Assembly (NCBI RefSeq): GCF_963678635.1
Contig: NC_087071.1
Span: 1,416,537 to 1,480,536, forward strand
Length of the DNA stretch: 64,000 bases
DNA from: Symsagittifera roscoffensis
Taxonomy: Eukaryota; Xenacoelomorpha; Acoela; Convolutidae
Direction of reading: 5' to 3'
Position 1 is the first letter of the stretch. Each line of letters opens with the position of its first letter. Shown here one piece after another: positions 24,319-37,725 of the stretch. The position numbers were made by a program, and so were the translations under genes. Below the pieces are notes generated by a model, which did no database searches, was not told the DNA's origin, and saw only the letters and a list, made by a program, of their open reading frames with translations.

Positions 24319-25475
24319 TTATTTAAAGCAAAAGTATCTCTTTTACTTTTATACGCTAAGAGTTATTGCTGTTTAAAGTTCGGTGATGTCAAAAAGTTAA
24401 GCCTAATCGAGCGTGGTGCAAAAATTTTCAATGGGTCAAATTTTGGTCAAAACAACAGAAAACCGAAAAATTTCTTTTGCAGTATCAATTTTGTGTACAA
24501 TCAGCTGCTGATAGGCCAAAAATATTGGAGATAACTTTTGGGGTCTTTGAGTTATAGCCTTTTGAATTTCGGTGATGTCAAAAAGTTAAGCCCAATCGAG
24601 CCTGGTGAATTGCGCGAACGGCCATAACTTGCCCAAAAATTTTAAAATTTTCAAATTTTATTATTTGGATCATAAGATCATGGTCAAATCTTGGGGGACT
24701 GAGAAAATGAACCAATTTCGTCGGTCCAACACAAAGTTATAAGCTTTTGAAATCTCGGTGATGCCAAAAAATAAGCCTAATCGAGCGTGGTGCAAAAAAT
24801 GAAATTTTCAAAATTTTTGTTTTTTTTTGTTCAAAGTTCATTTTTTTCATCTCGTTTCATAATTTTCATCTCAGGACAATTCCAACGAGCCCAAAACGAC
24901 GTTTGTAGCTTAAGTGTACGTGGAGTAATCATCAGTTGAAAATTTGGGGGGACCCGAATTTCGGCCATTTTGGACGAAAATTGGCCTAAAAGCTAACTTT
25001 TAAGTTAGTGCAATTTTTTTTCTTGCGTTTTTCAAGAGAATTGGGCTGCTCTCCGCTGTCGCAGAGTGCATTCAAAGAAAACTTATCAAATAGATTTGAA
25101 TACTTACCTATTTAATAAGTTTATCACAACAATTAGGCTAAAAGCAACTGACAGTATCCTGGCTGGTATTCATTCATATGCCACTTACAGTGAATGTGCG
25201 GCTATCATGCCATAAATGGTCATTCAAGGCACCTTGTACACGCTCCATAGGTTTTGACCAGCCGATTTGGCCATTTAACACATTGGGCCAAAAAAATTCC
25301 AAACAATGTCAATTTTCAAAATTTTGTTTGAAATGCATAAATTATAACGTGAGCGTGCAAAATTTTACATGGTATAAGAGCATATTTTTACTCTCGCGCG
25401 AGGGCGAGTGTTTTAAAACTAATGTACATAGACATATGCTAGTAAGGATATAAATGAAAGCGGAGTAACTCAAAT

Positions 25476-25595
25476 GCCTACGACCATACCATGTTGAATG
25501 CACCGGTTCTCGTCCGATCACCGAAGTTAAGCAACATTGGGCCTGGTTAGTACTTGGATGGGAGACCGCCTGGGAACACCAGGTGTTGTAGGCTT
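25476..25595 (+). rRNA. 5S ribosomal RNA
   Basis: Nt 11 is A. The next copy is 1,278 bp on. Confidence 0.96.
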
Positions 25596-26753
25596 TTATT
25601 TAAAGCAAAAGTATCTCTTTTACTTTTATACGCTAAGAGTTATTGCTGTTTAAAGTTCGGTGATGTCAAAAAGTTAAGCCTAATCGAGCGTGGTGCAAAA
25701 ATTTTCAATGGGTCAAATTTTGGTCAAAACAACAGAAAACCGAAAAATTTCTTTTGCAGTATCAATTTTGTGTACAATCAGCTGCTGATAGGCCAAAAAT
25801 ATTGGAGATAACTTTTGGGGTCTTTGAGTTATAGCCTTTTGAATTTCGGTGATGTCAAAAAGTTAAGCCCAATCGAGCCTGGTGAATTGCGCGAACGGCC
25901 ATAACTTGCCCAAAAATTTTAAAATTTTCAAATTTTATTATTTGGATCATAAGATCATGGTCAAATCTTGGGGGACTGAGAAAATGAACCAATTTCGTCG
26001 GTCCAACACAAAGTTATAAGCTTTTGAAATCTCGGTGATGCCAAAAAGTTAAGCCTAATCGAGCGTGGTGCAAAAAATGAAATTTTCAAAATTTTTGGTT
26101 TTTTTCGTTGAAACATCATTTTTTTCATCTTGTTTCATAAATTACAGCTCAGGACGATTCCAACGAGCCCAAAACGACGTTTGTAGCTTAAGTGTACGTG
26201 GAGTAATCATCAGTTGAAAATTTGGGGGGACCCGAATTTCGGCCATTTTGGACGAAAATTGGCCTAAAAGCTAACTTTTAAGTTAGTGCAATTTTTTTTC
26301 TTGCATTTTTTAAGAGAATTGGGCTGCCCTCCGCTGTCGCAGAGTGCATTCAAAGAAAACTTATCAAATAGATTTGAATACTTACCTATTTAATAAGTTT
26401 ATCACAACAATTAGGCTAAAAGCAACTGACAGTATCCTGGCTGGTATTCATTCATATGCCACTTACAGTGAATGTGCGGCTATCATGCCATAAATGGTCA
26501 TTCAAGGCACCTTGTACACGCTCCATAGGTTTTGACCAGCCGATTTGGCCATTTAACACATTGGGCCAAAAAAATTCCAAACAATGTCAATTTTCAAAAT
26601 TTTGTTTGAAATGCATAAATTATAACGTGAGCGTGCAAAATTTTACATGGTATAAGAGCATATTTTTACTCTCGCGCGAGGGCGAGTGTTTTAAAACTAA
26701 TGTACATAGACATATGCTAGTAAGGATATAAATGAAAGCGGAGTAACTCAAAT

Positions 26754-26873
26754 GCCTACGACCATACCATGTTGAATGCACCGGTTCTCGTCCGATCACC
26801 GAAGTTAAGCAACATTGGGCCTGGTTAGTACTTGGATGGGAGACCGCCTGGGAACACCAGGTGTTGTAGGCTT
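26754..26873 (+). rRNA. 5S ribosomal RNA
   Basis: Nt 11 is A. The next copy is 1,276 bp on. Confidence 0.96.
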
Positions 26874-28029
26874 TTATTTAAAGCAAAAGTATCTCTTTTA
26901 CTTTTATACGCTAAGAGTTATTGCTGTTTAAAGTTCGGTGATGTCAAAAAGTTAAGCCTAATCGAGCGTGGTGCAAAAATTTTCAATGGGTCAAATTTTG
27001 GTCAAAACAACAGAAAACCGAAAAATTTCTTTTGCAGTATCAATTTTGTGTACAATCAGCTGCTGATAGGCCAAAAATATTGGAGATAACTTTTGGGGTC
27101 TTTGAGTTATAGCCTTTTGAATTTCGGTGATGTCAAAAAGTTAAGCCCAATCGAGCCTGGTGAATTGCGCGAACGGCCATAACTTGCCCAAAAATTTTAA
27201 AATTTTCAAATTTTATTATTTGGATCATAAGATCATGGTCAAATCTTGGGGGACTGAGAAAATGAACCAATTTCGTCGGTCCAACACAAAGTTATAAGCT
27301 TTTGAAATCTCGGTGATGCCAAAAAATAAGCCTAATCGAGCGTGGTGCAAAAAATGAAATTTTCAAAATTTTTGGTTTTTTTCGTAGAAACATCATTTTT
27401 TTCATCTTGTTTCATAAATTACAGCTCAGGACAATTCCAACGAGCCCAAAACGACGTTTGTAGCTTAAGTTTACGTGGAGTAATCATCAGTTGAAAATTT
27501 GGGGGGACCCGAATTTCGGCCATTTTGGACGAAAATTGGCCTAAAAATAACTTTTAAGTTAGTGCAAATTTTTTTCTTGCATTTTTTAAGAGAATTGGGC
27601 TGCCCTCCGCTGTCGCAGAGTGCATTCAAAGAAAACTTATCAAATAGATTTGAATACTTACCTATTTAATAAGTTTATCACAACAATTAGGCTAAAAGCA
27701 ACTGACAGTATCCTGGCTGGTATTCGATCATATGCCACTTACAGTGAATGTGCGGCTATCATGCCATAGATGGCCATTCAAGGCACCTTGTACACGCTAT
27801 ATAGGTTTTGACCAGCCGATTTGGCCATTAAACACATTGGGCCAAAAAAATTCCAAACAATGTCAATTTTCAAAATTTTGTTTGAAATGCATAAATTATA
27901 ACGTGAGCGTGCAAAATTTTACATGGTATAAGAGCATATTTTTACTCTCGCGCGAGGGCGAGTGTTTTAAAACTAATGTACATAGACATATGCTAGTAAG
28001 GATATAAATGAAAGCGGAGTAACTCAAAT

Positions 28030-28149
28030 GCCTACGACCATACCATGTTGAATGCACCGGTTCTCGTCCGATCACCGAAGTTAAGCAACATTGGGCCTGG
28101 TTAGTACTTGGATGGGAGACCGCCTGGGAACACCAGGTGTTGTAGGCTT
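28030..28149 (+). rRNA. 5S ribosomal RNA
   Basis: Nt 11 is A. The upstream spacer is the CGATCATATG/CTATATAGG variant (27,725-27,802). Confidence 0.96.
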
Positions 28150-29305
28150 TTATTTAAAGCAAAAGTATCTCTTTTACTTTTATACGCTAAGAGTTATTGC
28201 TGTTTAAAGTTCGGTGATGTCAAAAAGTTAAGCCTAATCGAGCGTGGTGCAAAAATTTTCAATGGGTCAAATTTTGGTCAAAACAACAGAAAACCGAAAA
28301 ATTTCTTTTGCAGTATCAATTTTGTGTACAATCAGCTGCTGATAGGCCAAAAATATTGGAGATAACTTTTGGGGTCTTTGAGTTATAGCCTTTTGAATTT
28401 CGGTGATGTCAAAAAGTTAAGCCCAATCGAGCCTGGTGAATTGCGCGAACGGCCATAACTTGCCCAAAAATTTTAAAATTTTCAAATTTTATTATTTGGA
28501 TCATAAGATCATGGTCAAATCTTGGGGGACTGAGAAAATGAACCAATTTCGTCGGTCCAACACAAAGTTATAAGCTTTTGAAATCTCGGTGATGCCAAAA
28601 AATAAGCCTAATCGAGCGTGGTGCAAAAAATGAAATTTTCAAAATTTTTGGTTTTTTTCGTAGAAACATCATTTTTTTCATCTTGTTTCATAAATTACAG
28701 CTCAGGACGATTCCAACGAGCCCAAAACGACGTTTGTAGCTTAAGTTTACGTGGAGTAATCATCAGTTGAAAATTTGGGGGGACCCGAATTTCGGCCATT
28801 TTGGACGAAAATTGGCCTAAAAATAACTTTTAAGTTAGTGCAAATTTTTTTCTTGCATTTTTTAAGAGAATTGGGCTGCCCTCCGCTGTCGCAGAGTGCA
28901 TTCAAAGAAAACTTATCAAATAGATTTGAATACTTACCTATTTAATAAGTTTATCACAACAATTAGGCTAAAAGCAACTGACAGTATCCTGGCTGGTATT
29001 CATTCATATGCCACTTACAGTGAATGTGCGGCTATCATGCCATAGATGGCCATTCAAGGCACCTTGTACACGCTCCATAGGTTTTGACCAGCCGATTTGG
29101 CCATTAAACACATTGGGCCAAAAAAATTCCAAACAATGTCAATTTTCAAAATTTTGTTTGAAATGCATAAATTATAACGTGAGCGTGCAAAATTTTACAT
29201 GGTATAAGAGCATATTTTTACTCTCGCGCGAGGGCGAGTGTTTTAAAACTAATGTACATAGACATATGCTAGTAAGGATATAAATGAAAGCGGAGTAACT
29301 CAAAT

Positions 29306-29425
29306 GCCTACGACCTTACCATGTTGAATGCACCGGTTCTCGTCCGATCACCGAAGTTAAGCAACATTGGGCCTGGTTAGTACTTGGATGGGAGACCGCC
29401 TGGGAACACCAGGTGTTGTAGGCTT
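29306..29425 (+). rRNA. 5S ribosomal RNA
   Basis: Nt 11 is T. The next copy is 1,276 bp on. Confidence 0.96.
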
Positions 29426-30581
29426 TTATTTAAAGCAAAAGTATCTCTTTTACTTTTATACGCTAAGAGTTATTGCTGTTTAAAGTTCGGTGATGTCAAA
29501 AAGTTAAGCCTAATCGAGCGTGGTGCAAAAATTTTCAATGGGTCAAATTTTGGTCAAAACAACAGAAAACCGAAAAATTTTTTTTGCAGAATCAATTTTG
29601 TGTACAATCAGCTGCTGATAGGCCAAAAATATTGGAGATAACTTTTGGGGTCTTTGAGTTATAGCCTTTTGAATTTCGGTGATGTCAAAAAGTTAAGCCC
29701 AATCGAGCCTGGTGAATTGCGCGAACGGCCATAACTTGCCCAAAAATTTTAAAATTTTCAAATTTTATTATTTGGATCATAAGATCATGGTCAAATCTTG
29801 GGGGACTGAGAAAATGAACCAATTTCGTCGGTCCAACACAAAGTTATAAGCTTTTGAAATCTCGGTGATGCCAAAAAATAAGCCTAATCGAGCGTGGTGC
29901 AAAAAATGAAATTTTCAAAATTTTTGGTTTTTTTCGTAGAAACATCATTTTTTTCATCTTGTTTCATAAATTACAGCTCAGGACGATTCCAACGAGCCCA
30001 AAACGACGTTTGTAGCTTAAGTTTACGTGGAGTAATCATCAGTTGAAAATTTGGGGGGACCCGAATTTCGGCCATTTTGGACGAAAATTGGCCTAAAAAT
30101 AACTTTTAAGTTAGTGCAAATTTTTTTCTTGCATTTTTTAAGAGAATTGGGCTGCCCTCCGCTGTCGCAGAGTGCATTCAAAGAAAACTTATCAAATAGA
30201 TTTGAATACTTACCTATTTAATAAGTTTATCACAACAATTAGGCTAAAAGCAACTGACAGTATCCTGGCTGGTATTCGATCATATGCCACTTACAGTGAA
30301 TTAGCGGCTATCATGCCATAGATGGCCATTCAAGGCACCTTGTACACGCTATATAGGTTTTGACCAGCCGATTTGGCCATTAAACACATTGGGCCAAAAA
30401 AATTCCAAACAATGTCAATTTTCAAAATTTTGTTTGAAATGCATAAATTATAACGTGAGCGTGCAAAATTTTACATGGTATAAGAGCATATTTTTACTCT
30501 CGCGCGAGGGCGAGTGTTTTAAAACTAATGTACATAGACATATGCTAGTAAGGATATAAATGAAAGCGGAGTAACTCAAAT

Positions 30582-30701
30582 GCCTACGACCATACCATGT
30601 TGAATGCACCGGTTCTCGTCCGATCACCGAAGTTAAGCAACATTGGGCCTGGTTAGTACTTGGATGGGAGACCGCCTGGGAACACCAGGTGTTGTAGGCT
30701 T
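30582..30701 (+). rRNA. 5S ribosomal RNA
   Basis: Nt 11 is A. The upstream spacer again has the CGATCATATG/CTATATAGG variant. Confidence 0.96.
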
Positions 30702-31857
30702 TTATTTAAAGCAAAAGTATCTCTTTTACTTTTATACGCTAAGAGTTATTGCTGTTTAAAGTTCGGTGATGTCAAAAAGTTAAGCCTAATCGAGCGTGGT
30801 GCAAAAATTTTCAATGGGTCAAATTTTGGTCAAAACAACAGAAAACCGAAAAATTTCTTTTGCAGTATCAATTTTGTGTACAATCAGCTGCTGATAGGCC
30901 AAAAATATTGGAGATAACTTTTGGGGTCTTTGAGTTATAGCCTTTTGAATTTCGGTGATGTCAAAAAGTTAAGCCCAATCGAGCCTGGTGAATTGCGCGA
31001 ACGGCCATAACTTGCCCAAAAATTTTAAAATTTTCAAATTTTATTATTTGGATCATAAGATCATGGTCAAATCTTGGGGGACTGAGAAAATGAACCAATT
31101 TCGTCGGTCCAACACAAAGTTATAAGCTTTTGAAATCTCGGTGATGCCAAAAAATAAGCCTAATCGAGCGTGGTGCAAAAAATGAAATTTTCAAAATTTT
31201 TGGTTTTTTTCGTAGAAACATCATTTTTTTCATCTTGTTTCATAAATTACAGCTCAGGACGATTCCAACGAGCCCAAAACGACGTTTGTAGCTTAAGTTT
31301 ACGTGGAGTAATCATCAGTTGAAAATTTGGGGGGACCCGAATTTCGGCCATTTTGGACGAAAATTGGCCTAAAAATAACTTTTAAGTTAGTGCAAATTTT
31401 TTTCTTGCATTTTTTAAGAGAATTGGGCTGCCCTCCGCTGTCGCAGAGTGCATTCAAAGAAAACTTATCAAATAGATTTGAATACTTACCTATTTAATAA
31501 GTTTATCACAACAATTAGGCTAAAAGCAACTGACAGTATCCTGGCTGGTATTCATTCATATGCCACTTACAGTGAATGTGCGGCTATCATGCCATAGATG
31601 GCCATTCAAGGCACCTTGTACACGCTCCATAGGTTTTGACCAGCCGATTTGGCCATTAAACACATTGGGCCAAAAAAATTCCAAACAATGTCAATTTTCA
31701 AAATTTTGTTTGAAATGCATAAATTATAACGTGAGCGTGCAAAATTTTACATGGTATAAGAGCATATTTTTACTCTCGCGCGAGGGCGAGTGTTTTAAAA
31801 CTAATGTACATAGACATATGCTAGTAAGGATATAAATGAAAGCGGAGTAACTCAAAT

Positions 31858-31977
31858 GCCTACGACCATACCATGTTGAACGCACCGGTTCTCGTCCGAT
31901 CACCGAAGTTAAGCAACATTGGGCCTGGTTAGTACTTGGATGGGAGACCGCCTGGGAACACCAGGTGTTGTAGGCTT
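31858..31977 (+). rRNA. 5S ribosomal RNA, one substitution
   Basis: Nt 24 is C (GAACGCACC). This is the last gene before the first captured segment. The next 5S starts 3,707 bp away. Confidence 0.95.
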
Positions 31978-32739
31978 TTATTTAAAGCAAAAGTATCTCT
32001 TTTACTTTTATACGCTAAGAGTTATTGCTGTTTAAAGTTCGGTGATGTCAAAAAGTTAAGCCTAATCGAGCGTGGTGCAAAAATTTTCAATGGGTCAAAT
32101 TTTGGTCAAAACAACAGAAAACCGAAAAATTTCTTTTGCAGTATCAATTTTGTGTACAATCAGCTGCTGATAGGCCAAAAATATTGGAGATAACTTTTGG
32201 GGTCTTTGAGTTATAGCCTTTTGAATTTCGGTGATGTCAAAAAGTTAAGCCCAATCGAGCCTGGTGAATTGCGCGAACGGCCATAACTTGCCCAAAAATT
32301 TTAAAATTTTCAAATTTTATTATTTGCATCATAAGATCATGGTCAAATCTTGGGGGACTGAGAAAATGAACCAATTTCGTCGGTCCAACACAAAGTTATA
32401 AGCTTTTGAAATCTCGGTGATGCCAAAAAGTTAAGCCTAATCGAGCGTGGTGCAAAAAATGAAATTTTCAAAATTTTTGGTTTTTTTTCGTTGAAACATC
32501 ATTTTTTTCATCTTGTTTCATAAATTACAGCTCAGGACGATTCCAACGAGCCTAAAACGACGTTTGTAGCTTAAGTGTACGTGGAGTAATCATCAGTTGA
32601 AAATTTGGGGGGACCCGAATTTCGGCCATTTTGGACTAAAATTGGCCTAAAAGCTAACTTTTAAGTTAGTGCATTTTTTTTTCTTGCATTTTTCAAGAGA
32701 ACTGGGCTGCCCTCCGCTGTTTCAGAGTGCATTCAAAGA

Positions 32740-32783
32740 AAACTTATCAAATAGATTTGAATAATTACCTCTTTAATAAGTTT
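32740..32783 (-). other. Degenerate splice-donor stem-loop upstream of segment A
   Basis: The loop reads GTAATT on the minus strand instead of GTAAGT, and the exon arm AAAGAG no longer pairs fully. The neighbouring small hairpin is also damaged (CTCCGC/TCAGAG). The same changes are in the unit upstream of segment B. Confidence 0.55.
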
Positions 32784-32997
32784 ATCACAACAAGTAGGCT
32801 AAAAGCAACTGACAGTATCCTGGCTGGTATTCAATCATATGCCACTTACAGTGAATGTGCGGCTATCATGCCATAGATGGTCATTCAAGGCACATTGTAC
32901 ACGCTTCATAGGTTTTGACCAGCCGATTTGACCATGAAACACATTGGGCCACACGTGCGACATCAAGATAAACTCATGGACAACACAAGCAAAGAAG

Positions 32998-33699
32998 ATG
33001 AGGGGCTCAATGCCTCCAAAGTTCGAGGTTCGGGACATCTTGAGAACGCTCGATCAAGTGGATCTGGAGAACATGCTGCCGGTTTGGGACGATGGAAGAA
33101 TGATTGTGGAGGAAGGGCACATAGCCTTGAAAGATGAAATGAAGTTTGTCATGAGGAAGTATCGAGCACCTTTCGGGCTGGAGCGACTAGAGCAAGAGGG
33201 AAAGCAAGAAGAAAAAGAGGCTAGAGGCTGCTGCCCCTTATATGTAGCCCTCACCGAGTACAAGAAGCAGAACCCAACTACACCCTCAACCCTGTCAGTG
33301 GGCACCCCTGGAGATAAAAGAAGCGGTCCCGTGGAGACGAGGTTCAGAGACGTACTTGAGAGAAGGAGAGCTGAATCAGAAGAGGAGAGCATAGTTGAGA
33401 CTCTCAGTGAAGCAGGAGAAGTAACAGAGGTGGGGAATACGCCTGAGCCGAAACCAGCGGAGAAGGATTTCACCACTCAGGAACTGCTGCGGGACTTGAG
33501 TGGAGACGATTGGGCGAACACGGCCACACCAACCCTGACATCATCCCCTCGCAAAAACCTGGAACTACCCTTGAGCGGCGAAACCTCCAATATGGGGGTG
33601 ATTCTCTTGAGTGCCAAAGAGAGTAAGAAGAATACCATCGAGGGCATTAAATGGATGTTTTTGAGTACACTGGATGAGAAGACATGGCTAGAATTCTAG
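32998..33699 (+). pseudogene. ORF1 of captured segment A, stopped early
   Basis: This is an unrecognised charged protein starting MRGSMPPKFEV. In the least damaged copies (E, F) it is 354 residues long. Here a TAG at 33,697 cuts it to 233 residues. The sequence is rich in Glu, Lys and Arg with a Pro/Ser/Thr-rich middle, suggesting a soluble, partly disordered protein. I see no nucleic-acid polymerase, protease, integrase or zinc-knuckle motif. The same frame continues after the stop to about 33,887, where a TAA replaces the GAA present in E and F. Copies A and B share both stops. Confidence 0.6.
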
Positions 33700-34019
33700 A
33701 GTGAATTTAACCAGAAAGCAGAGACCGAGGCTACACTGGAGAATTTCAAAGAAGAATTATGGGACACAGTGGTAAAGTTCGGGGAACCAATTCTGATGGG
33801 CACCGGACTGGATGGAAAGGCGAGAAAGGAGTTGTTGGATAAGATGATCAAGCTGCGAGAAACGGAACTGAAAACCAAAGATGATTAATGTAAAAACAGT
33901 TCTACTCTGAAACAAAAAATTGACAATAAATTGATTAAAGTTAAAGGGGAGGATAAGCTTAAGACTAGTAATATGATTAAAGATATTTATATCCTTAAGG
34001 TTCGAGTAGGGGGAGGCAA

Positions 34020-34646
34020 GAGTCGGAAGGTTTGGACCGGGACAAAGAGCTCGAATCAGTGATGATAGTGACGACGCCCCCAAGCAAAGGTGTGAAGTCC
34101 CGAAAGAGAAAAAGTGAAGTAGAGGAGTTGAATAGCCCGTCGGCGGATGCTGTCTCTGAGAAGAATTTGAGGGAGACTGCTCCCATGATTCTAGCGTGAT
34201 GGAAGACTGCGGCCTACAAGAGTAGCTCCGAACCAAAGAGGCTAGTCAAAGTGGTGAAAGAGATAGAGGTCTCGATGAGTCTGGCAACGGAAGAAGACTT
34301 CAGACCTCAGAAGGCAAGCTCGAAAAAGGGTTCGACGAATGGACAAACATGGGAAGTGGATGTTGGCAAAGAATAGATCTCGAGCGAGCATCAAGCTATT
34401 GGCAAACAAGTGGCCAGTGACCCTCTTGAGAAGAATGCGACAAGGAATACGGCTCGACCTTGGTGGGTGGCTCTGGAGACAATGAAGGAACTGGAGGACT
34501 GTCTGAAAAAATTCGATCGTGGAGTGTCCCGCAAGCGTCGCAACCAATTGGGCTACCCAACAAAAAGCCGAAAAGAGCAAATTAGAATTGGGAAGTCAGC
34601 TGAAGCGAACTTGGCAGAACTTGTTGCGGGATCACCTCGAGGAGGC
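34020..34646 (+). pseudogene. ORF2 remnant of captured segment A
   Basis: This corresponds to the second frame in E and F (DRDKELESVMIVTTPPSKG and following). It is interrupted by TGA at about 34,198 (GCGTGATGG where E and F have GCGCGATGG) and by TAG in GAATAGATCTCG near 34,373. The end of the segment is the breakpoint, not a natural end. Confidence 0.5.
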
Positions 34647-35564
34647 TCTTGAATTTCGGTGATGTCAAAAAAATTAAGCCCAATCGAGCCTGGTGAATTG
34701 CGCGAACGGCCATAACTTGTCCAAAAATTTTAAAAATTCCAAATTTTATTATTTGGATCTTAAGATCGTAGTCAAATCTTGGGGGACTGAGAAAATGAAC
34801 CGATTTCGTTGGTCCAACACAAAGTTATAAGCTTTTGAAATCTCGGTGATGCCAAAAAGTTAAGCCTAATCGAGCGTGGTGCAAAAAATGAAATTTTCAA
34901 AATTTTTGGTTTTTTTCGTTCAAAGTTCATTTTTTTCATCTCGTTTCATAAATTTCATCTCAGGACAATTCTAACGAGCCCAAAACGACGTTTGTAGCTT
35001 AAGTGTACGTGGAGTAATCATCAGTTGAAAATTTGGGGGGACCCGAATTTCGGCCATTTTGGACGAAAATTGGCCTAAAAGCTAACTTTTAAGTTAGTGC
35101 AATTTTTTTTCTTGCGTTTTTCAAGAGAATTGGGCTGCTCTCCGCTGTCGCAGAGTGCATTCAAAGAAAACTTATCAAAGAGATTTGAATACTTACCTAT
35201 TTAATAAGTTTATCACAACAATTAGGCTAAAAGCAACTGACAGTATCCTGGCTGGTATTCAATCATATGCCACTTACAGTGAATGTGCGGCTATCATGCC
35301 ATAGATGGCCATTCAAGTCACCTTGTACACGCTATATAGGTTTTGACCAGCCGATTTGGCCATTAAACACATTGGGCCAAAAAAATTCCAAACAATGTCA
35401 ATTTTCAAAATTTTGTTTGAAATGCATAAATTATAACGTGAGCGTGCAAAATTTTACATGGTATAAGAACATATTTTTACTCTCGCGCGAGGGCGAGTGT
35501 TTTAAAACTAATGTACATAGACATATGCTAGTAAGGATATAAATGAAAGCGGAGTAACTCAAAT

Positions 35565-35684
35565 GCCTACGACCATACCATGTTGAATGCACCGGTTCTC
35601 GTCCGATCACCGAAGTAAAGCAACATTGGGCCTGGTTAGTACTTGGATGGGAGACCGCCTGGGAACACCAGGTGTTGTAGGCTT
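35565..35684 (+). rRNA. 5S ribosomal RNA, box A substitution
   Basis: Nt 53 is A (GAAGTAAAGC), inside the internal control region, so its activity is uncertain. The copy lies between captured segments A and B. Confidence 0.9.
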
Positions 35685-36445
35685 TTATTTAAAGCAAAAG
35701 TATCTCTTTTACTTTTATACGCTAAGAGTTATTGCTGTTTAAAGTTCGGTGATGTCAAAAAGTTAAGCCTAATCGAGCGTGGTGCAAAAATTTTCAATGG
35801 GTCAAATTTTGGTCAAAACAACAGAAAACCGAAAAATTTCTTTTGCAGTATCAATTTTGTGTACAATCAGCTGCTGATAGGCCAAAAATATTGGAGATAA
35901 CTTTTGGGGTCTTTGAGTTATAGCCTTTTGAATTTCGGTGATGTCAAAAAGTTAAGCCCAATCGAGCCTGGTGAATTGCGCGAACGGCCATAACTTGCCC
36001 AAAAATTTTAAAATTTTCAAATTTTATTATTTGCATCATAAGATCATGGTCAAATCTTGGGGGACTGAGAAAATGAACCAATTTCGTCGGTCCAACACAA
36101 AGTTATAAGCTTTTGAAATCTCGGTGATGCCAAAAAGTTAAGCCTAATCGAGCGTGGTGCAAAAAATGAAATTTTCAAAATTTTTGGTTTTTTTCGTTGA
36201 AACATCATTTTTTTCATCTTGTTTCATAAATTACAGCTCAGGACAATTCCAACGAGCCTAAAACGACGTTTGTAGCTTAAGTGTACGTGGAGTAATCATC
36301 AGTTGAAAATTTGGGGGGACCCGAATTTCGGCCATTTTGGACTAAAATTGGCCTAAAAGCTAACTTTTAAGTTAGTGCATTTTTTTTTCTTGCATTTTTC
36401 AAGAGAACTGGGCTGCCCTCCGCTGTTTCAGAGTGCATTCAAAGA

Positions 36446-36489
36446 AAACTTATCAAATAGATTTGAATAATTACCTCTTTAATAAGTTT
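36446..36489 (-). other. Degenerate splice-donor stem-loop upstream of segment B
   Basis: It is identical in form to the one upstream of A (GTAATT donor), as expected from the compound duplication. Confidence 0.5.
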
Positions 36490-36703
36490 ATCACAACAAG
36501 TAGGCTAAAAGCAACTGACAGTATCCTGGCTGGTATTCAATCATATGCCACTTACAGTGAATGTGCGGCTATCATGCCATAGATGGTCATTCAAGGCACA
36601 TTGTACACGCTTCATAGGTTTTGACCAGCCGATTTGACCATGAAACACATTGGGCCACACGTGCGACATCAAGATAAACTCATGGACAACACAAGCAAAG
36701 AAG

Positions 36704-37405
36704 ATGAGGGGCTCAATGCCTCCAAAGTTCGAGGTTCGGGACATCTTGAGAACGCTCGATCAAGTGGATCTGGAGAACATGCTGCCGGTTTGGGACGATG
36801 GAAGAATGATTGTGGAGGAAGGGCACATAGCCTTGAAAGATGAAATGAAGTTTGTCATGAGGAAGTATCGAGCACCTTTCGGGCTGGAGCGACTAGAGCA
36901 AGAGGGAAAGCAAGAAGAAAAAGAGGCTAGAGGCTGCTGCCCCTTATATGTAGCCCTCACCGAGTACAAGAAGCAGAACCCAACTACACCCTCAACCCTG
37001 TCAGTGGGCACCCCTGGAGATAAAAGAAGCGGTCCCGTGGAGACGAGGTTCAGAGACGTACTTGAGAGAAGGAGAGCTGAATCAGAAGAGGAGAGCATAG
37101 TTGAGACTCTCAGTGAAGCAGGAGAAGTAATAGAGGTGGGGAATACGCCTGAGCCGAAACCAGCGGAGAAGGATTTCACCACTCAGGAACTGCTGCGGGA
37201 CTTGAGTGGAGACGATTGGGCGAACACGGCCACACCAACCCTGACATCATCCCCTCGCAAAAACCTGGAACTACCCTTGAGCGGCGAAACCTCCAATATG
37301 GGGGTGATTCTCTTGAGTGCCAAAGAATGTAAGAAGAATACCATCGAGGGCATTAAATGGATGTTTTTGAGTACACTGGATGAGAAGACATGGCTAGAAT
37401 TCTAG
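36704..37405 (+). pseudogene. ORF1 of captured segment B, stopped early
   Basis: This has the same truncation as in A (TAG at 37,403) and the same second stop further on. It differs from A at single residues (for example Cys for Ser in the LLSAKE region). Confidence 0.6.
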
Positions 37406-37725
37406 AGTGAATTTAACCAGAAAGCAGAGACCGAGGCTACACTGGAGAATTTCAAAGAAGAATTATGGGACACAGTGGTAAAGTTCGGGGAACCAATTCT
37501 GATGGGCACCGGACTGGATGGAAAGGCGAGAAAGGAGTTGTTGGATAAGATGATCAAGCTGCGAGAAACGGAACTGAAAACCAAAGATGATTAATGTAAA
37601 AACAGTTCTACTCTGAAACAAAAAATTGACAATAAATTGATTAAAGTTAAAGGGGAGGATAAGCTTAAGACTAGTAATATGATTAAAGATATTTATATCC
37701 TTAAGGTTCGAGTAGGGGGAGGCAA

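Larger units (their letters stand above)
32949..34646 (+). mobile_element. Captured coding segment A, replacing a 5S gene
   Basis: Spacer sequence runs to GGGCCA and continues as CACGTGCGAC of the coding segment, with a 3-bp overlap (CCA) shared by both partners. At the right, GGAGGC is joined to spacer at TCTTGAATTTCGG. About 556 bp of the 5S unit, including the 5S gene, is missing between these points. Spacing agrees: two units minus 556 bp plus 1,698 bp gives about 3.70 kb, as found between 5S copies at 31,858 and 35,565. I see no poly-A tail, terminal repeat or clear target-site duplication, so whether it arrived as a transposon is open. Confidence 0.75.

Noticed and set aside
33054-33476. 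Long minus-strand frames opposite ORF1 (also at 36,760, 42,565, 50,562 and 55,804)
   Set aside because: They mirror the plus-strand frame and are Ser/Leu-rich, as expected for the antisense of a Glu/Arg/Lys-rich protein.
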